Source: Oscillospiraceae bacterium (GTDB taxonomy: Bacteria > Bacillota > Clostridia > Oscillospirales > Acutalibacteraceae). From it: a stretch of 64,000 bases of DNA. Below, piece after piece: positions 40,700-50,222 of this stretch. The stretch is from contig SVNZ01000003.1 in NCBI GenBank assembly GCA_015066595.1, positions 1-64,000 of the forward strand. The letters run 5' to 3'. The number at the start of each line of letters is the position of its first letter. Position 1 is the first letter of the stretch. Position numbers and translations under genes: made by a program. Below the pieces are notes generated by a model. The model did not search any database, was not told the DNA's origin, and saw nothing but the letters and a program-made list of their open reading frames with translations.

Positions 40700-43600
40700 A
40701 TGAAAAGAGCAGTTTCTTTGTTTTTATCAATCATTATTATACTCAGCGTTTTTAGTGTTGTACCTTTTGCGTCTTTTGCAGAAGAAGCTGAATATTCAAA
40801 TGAAGATTATGAGTATAAAGTGCTTGCTGATGGCACAGCAGAAATTGGTGAATATTGGGGTGATGTGGAAACACTCGTTATCCCATCGACTATAGATGGA
40901 TACAAAGTGACTATTATTGGTAACTATGCTTTTTCTTATTGTAATTTTTCATCAGTCGCTATTCCGGATAGTGTGACAAGTATTGGTGATGAGGCTTTTG
41001 AAGGTTGCGACAGTTTAACAACAATTAGTATTCCTAACAGCGTGACAAATATTGGTAGACACGCTTTTAGTGAGTGCTATAATCTTGAGTCAGTCAATAT
41101 TCCTAACAGTGTGACCAGCATTGGCGACTACGCTTTTTCTGGTTGTGAAAGTCTTGCGTCTGTTACAATAGGAAATAGTGTCACGAGTATTGGCGACTAT
41201 GCTTTTTGGTGTTGTAACAATCTCACATCAATCACTATTCCTGACAGTGTGACCAGCATTGGCGACTGTGCTTTTTCTTTTTGTGAAAGTCTTGCGTCTG
41301 TTACAATAGGAAACAGTGTAACAAGTATTGGTGAAATGGCTTTTAGTGGTTGCGAAAGCCTTACCTCAATCAACATTCCTGACAGTGTAACCAGTATTGG
41401 CGACTATGCTTTTTCTGGTTGTGAGTACCTGTCAACGATCAACATTCCTAACAGCGTGACAAATATTGGTGGGTATGCCTTTTTAGACACTCCTTGGTAT
41501 GATGGGTTACCCAATGGTTTTAACTATATAAATAACATTCTTATTCGCTATAATGGTAATGTGCCATTTAGTAATGGACACATCAATATAGAAAATGGTA
41601 CAGTAAGCATAGTGGGAGGGGCTTTTTCTGATTGTGAGTACCTGTCAACGATCAACATTCCTAACAGCGTTACTAGTATTGGAAACTATGCTTTTTCATA
41701 CTGTGAGTATCTTGAAACAATCACTATTCCTGACAGCGTTACTAGTATTGGCGATTTTGCGTTTTATGATTGTAATCTTACATCAATCAACCTTCCTAAC
41801 AGTGTTACAAGTATTGGGGATGGCACTTTTTACGGTTGCGACAAGCTTACATCTGTTACAATGGGAAATAGCGTGACAAGCATTGGAAATGAGGCTTTTG
41901 GGTATTGCTATAGTCTTATATCAATCAACATTCCTAACAGCGTGACCAGCATTGGCGACTGTGCGTTTGAGGGCTGTGATAATCTGACACTTTATGTTTA
42001 TGAAGATTCATGTGCTCATAAATATGCACAAGAATACGAGATTCCTTACGTAATAATTGGTGATGGTAATATATCTTTTATAGATAAGGGTATGCGTGTT
42101 TACTCAGATTCCAACAATCTGTCTGTTGACAAAGGCAAAACCATTAAAATAGGTGTTGGTGTTATTGATTCCGGTGAAGAAGCGAATGACGTGTCACAAG
42201 TTACATTCTCGATAGCTGATACATCTGTTGTAAAACCACTGGAATCAAAAATCGTTGATAATGTTTTCTTTGTTGAGTTTGAAGCTCTTAAATGTGGAAC
42301 TACCTCTGTTACCTTCAGCGACTCTTTAACAGGTTTTACTGCCGAAATACCGGTGACTGTATATAGTGCTGATTCTTCAGCCTTTACGCTGAATTCAATA
42401 GAAGACTCGTTTGACGGCTATCAGCTGACAAGCATTGCAAAAACATGTGGCTTGTCTGTGGATAACTATAACTACTCGGTTGATGAGGATACCGGTGAAG
42501 CCACTTTGAGTTTTGATGCATACAACTCATCATTTACGTATGGTGCTGTAGAAGTGTATAATGCGAACGGTAAATTAGTTAATGCAGCTATTCTCGATAA
42601 ATATTCATATAATTCCACGAGCATGAAGAGTATCTTCTACGATAATTTCTGTTATCTGCTTGGAGATGTGTATGAAGGAAATTTGTTCTCACCTACATAC
42701 TACAGATCCCAGATTCGTTCTAAAAAAACATCTGTCAGTGTTGTTATACCTGAAGGTGGATATATACACATCACTCTTGATGCCTACACTTCACCTGTTG
42801 TCAATATAGCAAATAGTATAGATTTGCTGTTACAGACAGGAGAACTCGCAGGTGACCTGAACGGGTATAAAGCACAGGAAAAAGAGTTTGTCACTGCTTT
42901 GACAGACAAGGTGGTCGAGGATATACTGATAGATGCAGTAGATCCTGCTAAGACAGCTAAAAAGCTGTTCAAAAATATTGCCAAGGATACCTTTATGACA
43001 AAGGAAACACTGGGCAATTTCGTGGATACTTATTCGAAGAATTTTTATGAAGTTACACATTCCTTTGACCTTGTCACAGATTTAGCTAAAGGATTTGCTT
43101 TTGGTACTGCAGAAGAAATTCTGCTTTCGTTCACAGGTGGTTACAAATACCTGTTCGAAGCGTTTTTTACAACAGGAAAAATCACAGAGCTGATGGTTCA
43201 ATATCAGGATATGATCGATAGTAAGGACAGCGGTACAGTAACCATACAGAATCAGATTGGACCAAAACGCACAAACTCTGATGTAACTGTAGAATGCAAG
43301 ACGAATTTTACTGACGATACTGCACTGAAAGTATTCCAGGTTACACCTGATTCTGATTTGCTCAATAATATTAAGGAAAGCGATCCTACAGGATATGATA
43401 TTCTTCGTAAGAGCCTTTCTTACACATACAATATCTCAATGATAAAGAACGGCGAAGAAACTCAGCCACAAGAAGAGGTTACCGTATATATTCCAATTCC
43501 TGAAGAACTGAAGACGTTCAGCGTTCGAGGTGAAGTGAAAATATATCGAATGGAAGAAGACGGAACTCTGACTGACATGAATGCAAAAGTTGAGGGTGAG

Positions 43601-44179
43601 TATCTGGTATTTAATACAACACATTTCAGTTTGTATTCAATAGTTGGTGTAGGTGCATCAGATGGTGTAATCTCAGATATGCTTGACTATACATTTGAAA
43701 CACATGAAGATGGTACAGCGACACTCATTAAATACAACGGTACAGATACTGAAATTGCTATACCAAATATGTATGATGGTTATGTAGTTACAGCTATAGC
43801 GTCTGGCGCATTTGATGATAACAATATAGCTATGGTAGAGATACCTGATAGCGTGAGTGAAATAGCTGACGATGTGTTTGAAGACTTAAACTGTACAATA
43901 GGTGTTTATGCTGATTCTTATGCATATGAATATGTAGTTGCAAATGAATTGAAGTATGTAGTTGTTGATGCTCTAATGGACACACTGTTAGGTGATGTCG
44001 ATGGTGATGGAAAAGTCAGCATTGTTGATGCAACATGTATTCAGCGTCATCTCGCAGAAATTGAAATTCTCACAGAAGAACAGCTTGTTCGTGCGGATAC
44101 ATACAAAGACTCAAAAATCACTATTTTGGACGCAACCCAAATTCAGCGTTATCTCGCTAATTTTATCGATACGCTATAA
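40700..44179 (+). CDS. secreted BspA-type leucine-rich-repeat protein with C-terminal dockerin
   Basis: 1159-residue secreted protein. Signal peptide ~1-28 (MKRAVSLFLSIIII, then ASFA). LRR_5/BspA repeats span ~84-434: about fifteen units of 23-24 residues built on NSVTSIGDYAFSGC. One typical interruption, TPWYDGLPNGFNYINN, sits mid-array. An Ig-like part (~455-555) and a large unassigned region follow, then a further LRR-like segment (~1000-1090) and a type I dockerin (~1096-1159) with calcium loops DVDGDG and DTYKDS and repeated IQRHLA/IQRYLA. BspA repeats occur in adhesins. The dockerin suggests docking onto a cohesin on the surface. AAGGGGG precedes the chosen ATG. No enzyme domain seen. 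Confidence 0.88.
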   Translation: MKRAVSLFLSIIIILSVFSVVPFASFAEEAEYSNEDYEYKVLADGTAEIGEYWGDVETLVIPSTIDGYKVTIIGNYAFSYCNFSSVAIPDSVTSIGDEAFEGCDSLTTISIPNSVTNIGRHAFSECYNLESVNIPNSVTSIGDYAFSGCESLASVTIGNSVTSIGDYAFWCCNNLTSITIPDSVTSIGDCAFSFCESLASVTIGNSVTSIGEMAFSGCESLTSINIPDSVTSIGDYAFSGCEYLSTINIPNSVTNIGGYAFLDTPWYDGLPNGFNYINNILIRYNGNVPFSNGHINIENGTVSIVGGAFSDCEYLSTINIPNSVTSIGNYAFSYCEYLETITIPDSVTSIGDFAFYDCNLTSINLPNSVTSIGDGTFYGCDKLTSVTMGNSVTSIGNEAFGYCYSLISINIPNSVTSIGDCAFEGCDNLTLYVYEDSCAHKYAQEYEIPYVIIGDGNISFIDKGMRVYSDSNNLSVDKGKTIKIGVGVIDSGEEANDVSQVTFSIADTSVVKPLESKIVDNVFFVEFEALKCGTTSVTFSDSLTGFTAEIPVTVYSADSSAFTLNSIEDSFDGYQLTSIAKTCGLSVDNYNYSVDEDTGEATLSFDAYNSSFTYGAVEVYNANGKLVNAAILDKYSYNSTSMKSIFYDNFCYLLGDVYEGNLFSPTYYRSQIRSKKTSVSVVIPEGGYIHITLDAYTSPVVNIANSIDLLLQTGELAGDLNGYKAQEKEFVTALTDKVVEDILIDAVDPAKTAKKLFKNIAKDTFMTKETLGNFVDTYSKNFYEVTHSFDLVTDLAKGFAFGTAEEILLSFTGGYKYLFEAFFTTGKITELMVQYQDMIDSKDSGTVTIQNQIGPKRTNSDVTVECKTNFTDDTALKVFQVTPDSDLLNNIKESDPTGYDILRKSLSYTYNISMIKNGEETQPQEEVTVYIPIPEELKTFSVRGEVKIYRMEEDGTLTDMNAKVEGEYLVFNTTHFSLYSIVGVGASDGVISDMLDYTFETHEDGTATLIKYNGTDTEIAIPNMYDGYVVTAIASGAFDDNNIAMVEIPDSVSEIADDVFEDLNCTIGVYADSYAYEYVVANELKYVVVDALMDTLLGDVDGDGKVSIVDATCIQRHLAEIEILTEEQLVRADTYKDSKITILDATQIQRYLANFIDTL

Positions 44180-44190
44180 TCCTTAAAAAC

Positions 44191-44219
44191 TTGACAAATC
44201 CAGATATATGTGCTAAACT
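44191..44219 (+). promoter_or_regulatory. sigma-A promoter of the rimP-truB operon
   Basis: TTGACA (44191-44196), 17 bases, TAAACT (44214-44219). Perfect -35, four-of-six -10, starting 12 bases after the LRR gene. Confidence 0.65.
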
Positions 44220-44247
44220 GTACTACAGTTGAATATAGTAGTAAAAG

Positions 44248-44276
44248 AGAGTGGGTCTTGACAGACCCGCTCTTTT
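44248..44276 (+). terminator. leader hairpin before rimP (terminator or attenuator)
   Basis: AGAGTGGGTCT (44248-44258) pairs with AGACCCGCTCT (44263-44273) with one G-U pair, followed by TTTT. It ends the LRR transcript. Because it lies downstream of the promoter at 44191-44219, it would also sit in the leader of the nusA operon. Confidence 0.75.
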
Positions 44277-44297
44277 GTATTGTTTGAGGTGAATTTT

Positions 44298-44783
44298 ATG
44301 GCGAGCAATAAGAAAAAAGGCACCGCACAGGCTGTGTGGGAGCTGGTAGAACCTATCGTTGAGAGCTTTTCGTTAAAGCTGTGGGACGTACGCTTTGTAA
44401 AAGAAGGTGCCCAGTGGTTTTTGAGAGTTTTCATTGATAAGGAAGAAGGAAAAGTTGATATCACAGACTGCGAAAATGTATCTCGTGCTATTGACAAACC
44501 GCTTGATGAGCTCGATCCGATTACGGATAACTACATTTTGGAGGTCAGCTCACCCGGTGTTGAGCGAGAGCTTGTGCTTGATGCTCACTTTGAGCAGTTT
44601 ATAGGAGCTGATATCATGGTGCGTATGATCCGCCCGATTGAGAATATCGGCAAGGACTTCAAAGGCGTGCTCAAAGCATACGAAAACGGTCTGGTGACTA
44701 TCACCGATCACAGTGGCGAAAATGAAATCACAATCAACAAAAAAGATGCAGCATACATCAAACTTGATGATTTTGATATATAG
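44298..44783 (+). CDS. rimP: ribosome maturation factor RimP
   Basis: 161-residue factor needed for maturation of the 30S subunit. It opens with a Lys-rich stretch, then LVEPIVESFSLKLWDVRFVKEG and WFLRVFIDKEEGKVDITDCENVSRAI, followed by LEVSSPGVERELV and the C-terminal SH3-like domain. ATG at 44298 is chosen because GAGGTG precedes it. First gene of the classic rimP-nusA-rnpM-ylxQ-infB-rbfA cluster. Confidence 0.96.
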   Translation: MASNKKKGTAQAVWELVEPIVESFSLKLWDVRFVKEGAQWFLRVFIDKEEGKVDITDCENVSRAIDKPLDELDPITDNYILEVSSPGVERELVLDAHFEQFIGADIMVRMIRPIENIGKDFKGVLKAYENGLVTITDHSGENEITINKKDAAYIKLDDFDI

Positions 44784-44827
44784 ATGGTTTCAATTTTTCA
44801 ATATATAAAAGGGAGAGATTAACAAAA

Positions 44828-45907
44828 ATGGCTAGTAACAAAGAATTATTCGAAGCACTAAGACTCTTAGAAAAAGAAAAGGGCATTCCGGTTGACTACA
44901 TGATTGCTCAGATCAAGCGAGCTATCGTTTCAGCCTGCAAAAATCTTTACGGTGGCAACGAAAACGTTGACATCAAAATGGATCCTGAAAAGAACGCATT
45001 CGCTGTAAAAATCGTCAAGACTGTTGTAGAAGAAGTTGAAGACGAAAATTTCGAAATCGCTTTAGAAGATGCAAAGCTCATATCAAAGCGTGCAGCAGTA
45101 GGCAAGGAGCTCGGCATTTTGCTCGAGCCTAAGAAGTTCGGCAGAATCGCTGTACAGACAGCTCGTTCAGTCATCCGTCAGGGTATCCGTGACGGTGAGA
45201 AAGGTCAGATGCTTGTAGAATTCCAGTCAAAACAGCAGGAAATCGCTACAGCTACAGTTGAGCGTGTTGACCCGGTATCTGGTAACGCTACTATCCGTTT
45301 CGGCAAAGCTGAGACAGTACTTCCAAAGAGTGAGCAAATCGGCGACGAAATACTCAGAGAAGGCGACACAATCAAAGTTTACGTTGCAGGTGTTAAGGAG
45401 GGTGATCGTGGTCCACGTGCTATTATCTCTCGTACACATCCTGATTTTGTAAAAAGATTATTTGAAAAAGAAGTGCCTGAGATTTTTGACGGTATCGTTG
45501 AGATCAAGTCCGTATCCCGTGAGGCTGGTTCACGTACTAAGATGGCAGTATATTCCGATGACGGTGAAGTCGATGCAGTAGGTGCTTGTATTGGTACACG
45601 AGGTGCTCGAGTCAACGCTATCGTCGATGAGCTTAAAGGCGAGAAAATCGATATCGTGCTCTACAGCGACGACCCTGTACAGTATGTTGCAGCAGCTTTA
45701 TCTCCAGCAACTGTAGTAGGTGTTGAAGTTATCGACGCTGAAGCAAAGTCATGCAAGGCAACTGTTCCTGACGGACAGCTCTCTCTTGCTATCGGCAACA
45801 AAGGTCAGAACGTTCGTCTTGCAGCAAAACTCACAGGCTGGAAGATTGATATCCGCCCTGAGTCAGGTTTCTGGGGCGAGGATACACAGGACGAATCAGA
45901 GGCTTAA
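44828..45907 (+). CDS. nusA: transcription factor NusA
   Basis: 359-residue RNA-polymerase-binding factor controlling pausing, termination and antitermination. The N-terminal polymerase-binding domain (~1-125) is followed by S1 (~130-200) and two KH domains: DGIVEIKSVSREAGSRTK, then ACIGTRGARVNAI (~255) and AIGNKGQNVRLAAKL (~320). It ends without the acidic repeats of the E. coli protein, as usual in Firmicutes. GGGAGAG precedes the ATG. The hairpin in the operon leader could allow it to influence its own synthesis. Confidence 0.97.
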   Translation: MASNKELFEALRLLEKEKGIPVDYMIAQIKRAIVSACKNLYGGNENVDIKMDPEKNAFAVKIVKTVVEEVEDENFEIALEDAKLISKRAAVGKELGILLEPKKFGRIAVQTARSVIRQGIRDGEKGQMLVEFQSKQQEIATATVERVDPVSGNATIRFGKAETVLPKSEQIGDEILREGDTIKVYVAGVKEGDRGPRAIISRTHPDFVKRLFEKEVPEIFDGIVEIKSVSREAGSRTKMAVYSDDGEVDAVGACIGTRGARVNAIVDELKGEKIDIVLYSDDPVQYVAAALSPATVVGVEVIDAEAKSCKATVPDGQLSLAIGNKGQNVRLAAKLTGWKIDIRPESGFWGEDTQDESEA

Positions 45908-45937
45908 TTTATATTTACTATAGAAAAGGAGAAAACT

Positions 45938-46204
45938 ATGGCAGAAAGGAAAGTTCCACTACGCAAATGCACAGGTTGCGGTCAGATGAAAGAAAAGCGT
46001 GAACTGGTGCGTGTTGTCAGATCAAAAGAAGGCGAAGTATCGCTTGATTTAGTCGGCAAAAAGCCCGGCAGAGGCGCTTACATCTGCAGAGATAAAAACT
46101 GCTTAAAACTTGCCAGAAAAGCAAAGCGTATCGAACGTGCACTCGACTGTACTATTTCTCCTGAGCTTTATGATATTATGGAAAAGGAGATAGAAAATGA
46201 CTGA
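45938..46204 (+). CDS. rnpM: RnpM/YlxR family RNA-binding protein
   Basis: 88-residue YlxR-fold protein. KCTGCGQMKEKRELVRVVR at the start and KKPGRGAYICRDKNCL in the middle are family hallmarks. In Bacillus subtilis the protein has been linked to RNase P regulation. AAAGGAG precedes the ATG. The stop overlaps the next start by eight bases. Small, basic, presumably cytoplasmic and RNA-binding. Confidence 0.95.
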   Translation: MAERKVPLRKCTGCGQMKEKRELVRVVRSKEGEVSLDLVGKKPGRGAYICRDKNCLKLARKAKRIERALDCTISPELYDIMEKEIEND

Positions 46205-46511
46205 CAGACTGTTGTCGAACTTAGGGCTGTGCAGACGTGCAGGAAAACTCACACTCGGCAACGACCCTGTTATTGATTCTATCAATCTGAAAAAAGCCAA
46301 GCTCGTTATCGTTGCTTCTGACTGCTCACAAAACACCGCAAAAAAAGTTTTGAGCAGTGCTCACAGAAGCGATGTAAAAGCACATGTTATACCACACACT
46401 AAAGACGAGATATCTTCGGCGGTTGGAAAATACACAGCGGTGCTTTCTATAACAGACGAGGGCTTCTCTAAGTCTATAGACAAACTGATTTGTTCATTAA
46501 AGGAGGACTAA
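46197..46511 (+). CDS. ylxQ: L7Ae-family ribosomal protein-like YlxQ
   Basis: 104-residue protein of the L7Ae/L30e fold, which binds RNA kink-turns. RLLSNLGLCRRAGKLTLG and KLVIVASDCSQNT followed by HVIPHTKDEISSAVGK match the family. It overlaps rnpM by eight bases and is followed by infB after three bases. Its exact role in ribosome or RNA metabolism is not settled. Confidence 0.93.
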   Translation: MTDRLLSNLGLCRRAGKLTLGNDPVIDSINLKKAKLVIVASDCSQNTAKKVLSSAHRSDVKAHVIPHTKDEISSAVGKYTAVLSITDEGFSKSIDKLICSLKED

Positions 46512-46514
46512 CTC

Positions 46515-48905
46515 ATGGCTATGATGATTAAATATAAAGTCAAAGAGGTTGCAACAGATTTAGATGTTGCATCAAAAGACGTTATCGCAGTGCTTGAGCA
46601 GTACTGTAACGTTACAAAGAAAACAATGACATCGCTCGAAGAAAGCGAGCTCGATGTTATCTTTGATTACTACACACAGAAGAACGCAGTTGAGAACTTC
46701 GATGCATACTTTGCAGTAAGAGATAAAGCTATCGAAAAAGCAGAGCAGGAAGTTATACAGCGCAAAGAAGAAGAAAAACGCAAGCGTGAAGAAGCTAAAG
46801 ATAAGCTCAGACCTGAAAGTGCAAAAAAAGCTAACAAGGTACAGCCTGAGCCTAAGAAAGATGCTGCTAAACAGCCTGAAGTTAAAAAGGAAGAAAAGGT
46901 TGTTGACCTTAGCAGTGAAATCAAGAGCAGACGCACACAGGGTCGAGTTATCGACACTTCTGCTGTTGAAATCAATGTTGACAGATACAACGAAAAATAC
47001 GATCGTATGGCATTTGAAAAGGTGAAAAATGAAAACCAGATGTCATCAAAGAAGCAGAAGATAAATCAGCGTTCACAGAGAAACCGCCGTCAGGGCAAGC
47101 GTGAGACAGAGGCAGAGCGTCTAAAGCGTATTGAGGCTGAGCGTAAGACAAAGCAGATGACTATCGAAATTCCTGAAGAAATCGCTATTTCAGAGCTTGC
47201 ACTTCGACTCAAGGCTACTGTTGCAGAAGTTGTTAAGAAAGCGTTTTTGATGGGCACAATGGTTACTCAAAACGACGTAGTAGATTTCGACACAGCATCT
47301 CTTATCGCTATGGAATTCCACGCTAAGGTTGAAAAAGAGGTTGTTGTTACTATCGAAGAACGTATCATCGACGATAGCGAAGACGATGATGCAAATCTAG
47401 TAGAACGTGCACCTGTAGTAGTTGTTATGGGTCACGTTGACCACGGTAAAACATCACTTCTTGACTGTATCCGTAATGCTCACGTAACAGACACGGAAGC
47501 AGGCGGTATCACACAGCACATCGGTGCGTACAGAGTCAACATCAACGACAGAGATATCACATTCCTTGATACTCCTGGTCACGAGGCGTTTACTACAATG
47601 CGTGCGCGTGGTGCACAGGCTACAGACATCGCTATCTTAGTAGTAGCTGCTGACGACGGTATTATGCCTCAGACAGTAGAAGCAATAAACCACGCAAAAG
47701 CAGCAGGTGTTTCTATCATCGTTGCTATCAATAAAATGGACAAAGTCGGTGCTAACCCTGAGCAGATTAAGCAGCAGCTCACAGAGTACGAGCTCATTCC
47801 TGAGGAGTGGGGTGGCGATACACCTATCGTTCCTGTTTCTGCTAAGACTCAGATGGGTATTGACGATCTTTTAGAGATGGTACTGCTCGTTGCTGATATG
47901 AAAGAGCTCAAGGCTAACCCTAACCGTGCAGGTAAAGGTATTGTCATCGAAGCTCGTCTTGATAAGGGCAGAGGTCCTATCGCTACTATCCTTGTACAAA
48001 ACGGTACACTCAGACAGGGTGACACAGTTGTAGCAGGTACTACAGTTGGTCACGTAAGAGTTATGCTCAACGACAAGGGCCAGAAGGTTAAAGTAGCAGG
48101 TCCGTCAGTTCCTGTTGAGATTACAGGTCTTTCTGATGTTCCTACGGGTGGCGATATCTTCAACGTTGTTTCTGATGAGCGTCTTGCTCGTGAACTCGTT
48201 GAACAGAGAAAGACTCAGCAGAAGGAAGAGCAGTTCAACGCACAGACAAAGGTAACACTCGATAACCTCTTCGACCATATGAAGCAAGGTGAGGTCAAAG
48301 AGCTTAAGATCATCGTTAAGGCTGACGTACAGGGTTCAGTAGAAGCTGTAAGACAGTCACTCGAGAAGCTCTCTAACGAAGAAGTCAGAGTCAACATCAT
48401 TCACGGTGCTGTTGGTGCTGTTAATGAGAGTGACGTAATGCTTGCAAACGCATCTAACGCTATCATCGTAGGCTTCAACGTGCGCCCTGATGCTACAGCA
48501 CAAGCAAACGCTGAGCGTGACGGTGTTGATATGCGTATGTATCGCATTATTTACGACTGTATCGAAGAAATCGAGTCTGCTATGAAGGGTATGCTTGCTC
48601 CAAAAACAAGAGAAGTTATTTTGGGTACTGCAGAAGTAAGAAACATCATTCGTATCAAATCCATCGGTAATATCGCTGGTTCTTACATCAAGAGCGGTAA
48701 AATCCAGCGTGGTGCAGGTGTACGAGTGGTACGTGACGGTATTATCATCGCTGACGATACTATCGCTTCACTCCAGCGTTTCAAAGACTCTGTAAAAGAA
48801 GTTGCTGAAGGCTACGAGTGCGGTATTGGTCTTGAGAAGTATGCAGATATTAAAGAAGGCGATATCTTCGAAGTATTCACCATCGAAGAGTATCGTGAGG
48901 ACTAA
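46515..48905 (+). CDS. infB: translation initiation factor IF-2
   Basis: 796-residue GTPase that brings initiator tRNA to the ribosome. A charged Lys/Glu-rich N-terminus (~75-220) includes IF2-N-type segments. The G domain (~300-470) has [28 protein letters not shown] and SAK. Domains II-IV follow, with [12 protein letters not shown] and the C-terminal initiator-tRNA domain. AGGAGGA precedes the ATG. Length is typical for Firmicutes. Confidence 0.98.
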   Translation: MAMMIKYKVKEVATDLDVASKDVIAVLEQYCNVTKKTMTSLEESELDVIFDYYTQKNAVENFDAYFAVRDKAIEKAEQEVIQRKEEEKRKREEAKDKLRPESAKKANKVQPEPKKDAAKQPEVKKEEKVVDLSSEIKSRRTQGRVIDTSAVEINVDRYNEKYDRMAFEKVKNENQMSSKKQKINQRSQRNRRQGKRETEAERLKRIEAERKTKQMTIEIPEEIAISELALRLKATVAEVVKKAFLMGTMVTQNDVVDFDTASLIAMEFHAKVEKEVVVTIEERIIDDSEDDDANLVERAPVVVVMGHVDHGKTSLLDCIRNAHVTDTEAGGITQHIGAYRVNINDRDITFLDTPGHEAFTTMRARGAQATDIAILVVAADDGIMPQTVEAINHAKAAGVSIIVAINKMDKVGANPEQIKQQLTEYELIPEEWGGDTPIVPVSAKTQMGIDDLLEMVLLVADMKELKANPNRAGKGIVIEARLDKGRGPIATILVQNGTLRQGDTVVAGTTVGHVRVMLNDKGQKVKVAGPSVPVEITGLSDVPTGGDIFNVVSDERLARELVEQRKTQQKEEQFNAQTKVTLDNLFDHMKQGEVKELKIIVKADVQGSVEAVRQSLEKLSNEEVRVNIIHGAVGAVNESDVMLANASNAIIVGFNVRPDATAQANAERDGVDMRMYRIIYDCIEEIESAMKGMLAPKTREVILGTAEVRNIIRIKSIGNIAGSYIKSGKIQRGAGVRVVRDGIIIADDTIASLQRFKDSVKEVAEGYECGIGLEKYADIKEGDIFEVFTIEEYRED

Positions 48906-48919
48906 TAGAAGGTTTTATT

Positions 48920-49297
48920 ATGGCTAATCATAGAATAGGACGTACAACCGAGGATATCAAACGTGAGCTCACAGCGATTTTCCGTGAGCTCAAGGACCCT
49001 CGTGTTACTGAGGTGTTCTTATCCATTGTACGTGTAGAAGTTACAAATGATCTGTCGTATTGCACTGTATATGTTAGTGCGCTCGAAGGTCTTGACAAAG
49101 CAAAAGGTGCGTGCAAGGGGCTAGACAGTGCGTCGGGTTATATCAGACGCGAGCTTGGCCACAGACTAAAGCTTAGACACGTTCCGTCACTTATTTTCAC
49201 TGCTACCGATTCCATCGAGTACAGTGCTGAAATATCGAGAATTCTGAATTCTCTTGATATTAAGGAGAACGACAATGAGGATGATAACGCTTTCTGA
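48920..49297 (+). CDS. rbfA: 30S ribosome-binding factor RbfA
   Basis: 125-residue KH-fold factor for 16S rRNA processing and cold adaptation. It contains HRIGRTTEDIKRELTAIFRELKDPRV, then VTNDLSYCTVYVSAL and RRELGHRLKLRHVPSLIF. It ends in an acidic tail. The stop lies 22 bases inside the next gene (start at 49275), indicating translational coupling. Usual position after infB. Confidence 0.96.
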   Translation: MANHRIGRTTEDIKRELTAIFRELKDPRVTEVFLSIVRVEVTNDLSYCTVYVSALEGLDKAKGACKGLDSASGYIRRELGHRLKLRHVPSLIFTATDSIEYSAEISRILNSLDIKENDNEDDNAF

Positions 49298-50222
49298 AGC
49301 AGCAACACTGCTCCTTGAAAACGACAATTTTCATATTTTAACTCACCGCTATCCTGATGGTGATACCTTGGGTTGTGCGTATGCTTTGTGCTATGCACTT
49401 CGCACACTGGGCAAAAACGCTAACGTAAAAATGAATGGCAAACTCCCGTCAAAATTCACTTATCTTGCAGAAAACTACTGCGAACAGGACTTCCCTTGTG
49501 ATTTTGTGGTTTCTGTTGACGTAGCGGCTGATTCGCTTTTGGGGGAGCTCGAACAAGAGTACAAAGACAGAATCGACTTGTGTATTGACCACCATGGTTC
49601 AAATTCGCTCAAAGCGGACAACACGTTAGTCGATGCTACTTGTGCTGCTGCGTGCGAGATTATCTATGTTCTTATAAAATCAATGAAAGTTGAGATGACC
49701 GTAGATATTGCAAACGCTATTTACACCGGTATTTCTACTGATACAGGATGTTTTTGCTATACAAACACAACCGCACAGACTCACCGTATCGCTGCTGATG
49801 TCATCAGTTTGGGCTGTGATTTTCAGATGATAAACAGAATAAACTTCGAGACAAAAACCAGAGCAAAGCTCAAAATGGAGCGTATGGTCTATGATACAAT
49901 GGAGTTTTACTGTGGCGGAAAATGTGCTATTATTTACACCACTCTTGCTATGCAAAAAGCACTGGGTGCAGGCGATGACGAGATGGAAGGGTTAGCTTCC
50001 ATTCCACGACAAATTGAAGGTGTAAAAATGGGTATCACTATGCGTGAGAAAGAAGACGGTACATTCAAGGTATCTGTCAGAACTAACGATGGTATCAATG
50101 CATCAGAGTTTTGTGCACGTTTCGGTGGTGGTGGTCATATGGCTGCTTCAGGTTGCTCCATAAAGGGCGACTTATCAAGCGTGAAGTATATGCTCATCAA
50201 AGCAGCTGAAGAGGTACTATGA
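49275..50222 (+). CDS. nrnA: DHH-family nanoRNase/pAp phosphatase (NrnA)
   Basis: 315-residue DHH/DHHA1 phosphoesterase that degrades very short RNAs and 3'-phosphoadenosine 5'-phosphate. Metal motifs HRYPDGDTLG (~30), VSVDVAA (~80) and the DHHGSN signature (~106) lead to the DHHA1 part with FGGGGHMAASGCSI near the end. AAGGAG lies six bases before the ATG. It overlaps both neighbours, rbfA by 23 bases and truB by four bases. This placement between rbfA and truB is common in Firmicutes. Confidence 0.95.
   Translation: MRMITLSEAATLLLENDNFHILTHRYPDGDTLGCAYALCYALRTLGKNANVKMNGKLPSKFTYLAENYCEQDFPCDFVVSVDVAADSLLGELEQEYKDRIDLCIDHHGSNSLKADNTLVDATCAAACEIIYVLIKSMKVEMTVDIANAIYTGISTDTGCFCYTNTTAQTHRIAADVISLGCDFQMINRINFETKTRAKLKMERMVYDTMEFYCGGKCAIIYTTLAMQKALGAGDDEMEGLASIPRQIEGVKMGITMREKEDGTFKVSVRTNDGINASEFCARFGGGGHMAASGCSIKGDLSSVKYMLIKAAEEVL

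Noticed and set aside
40950-42000. Regular ~70-base repetition suggesting a CRISPR array.
   Set aside because: The repeats are translated in one continuous frame as leucine-rich repeats of 23-24 residues and vary at codon third positions.
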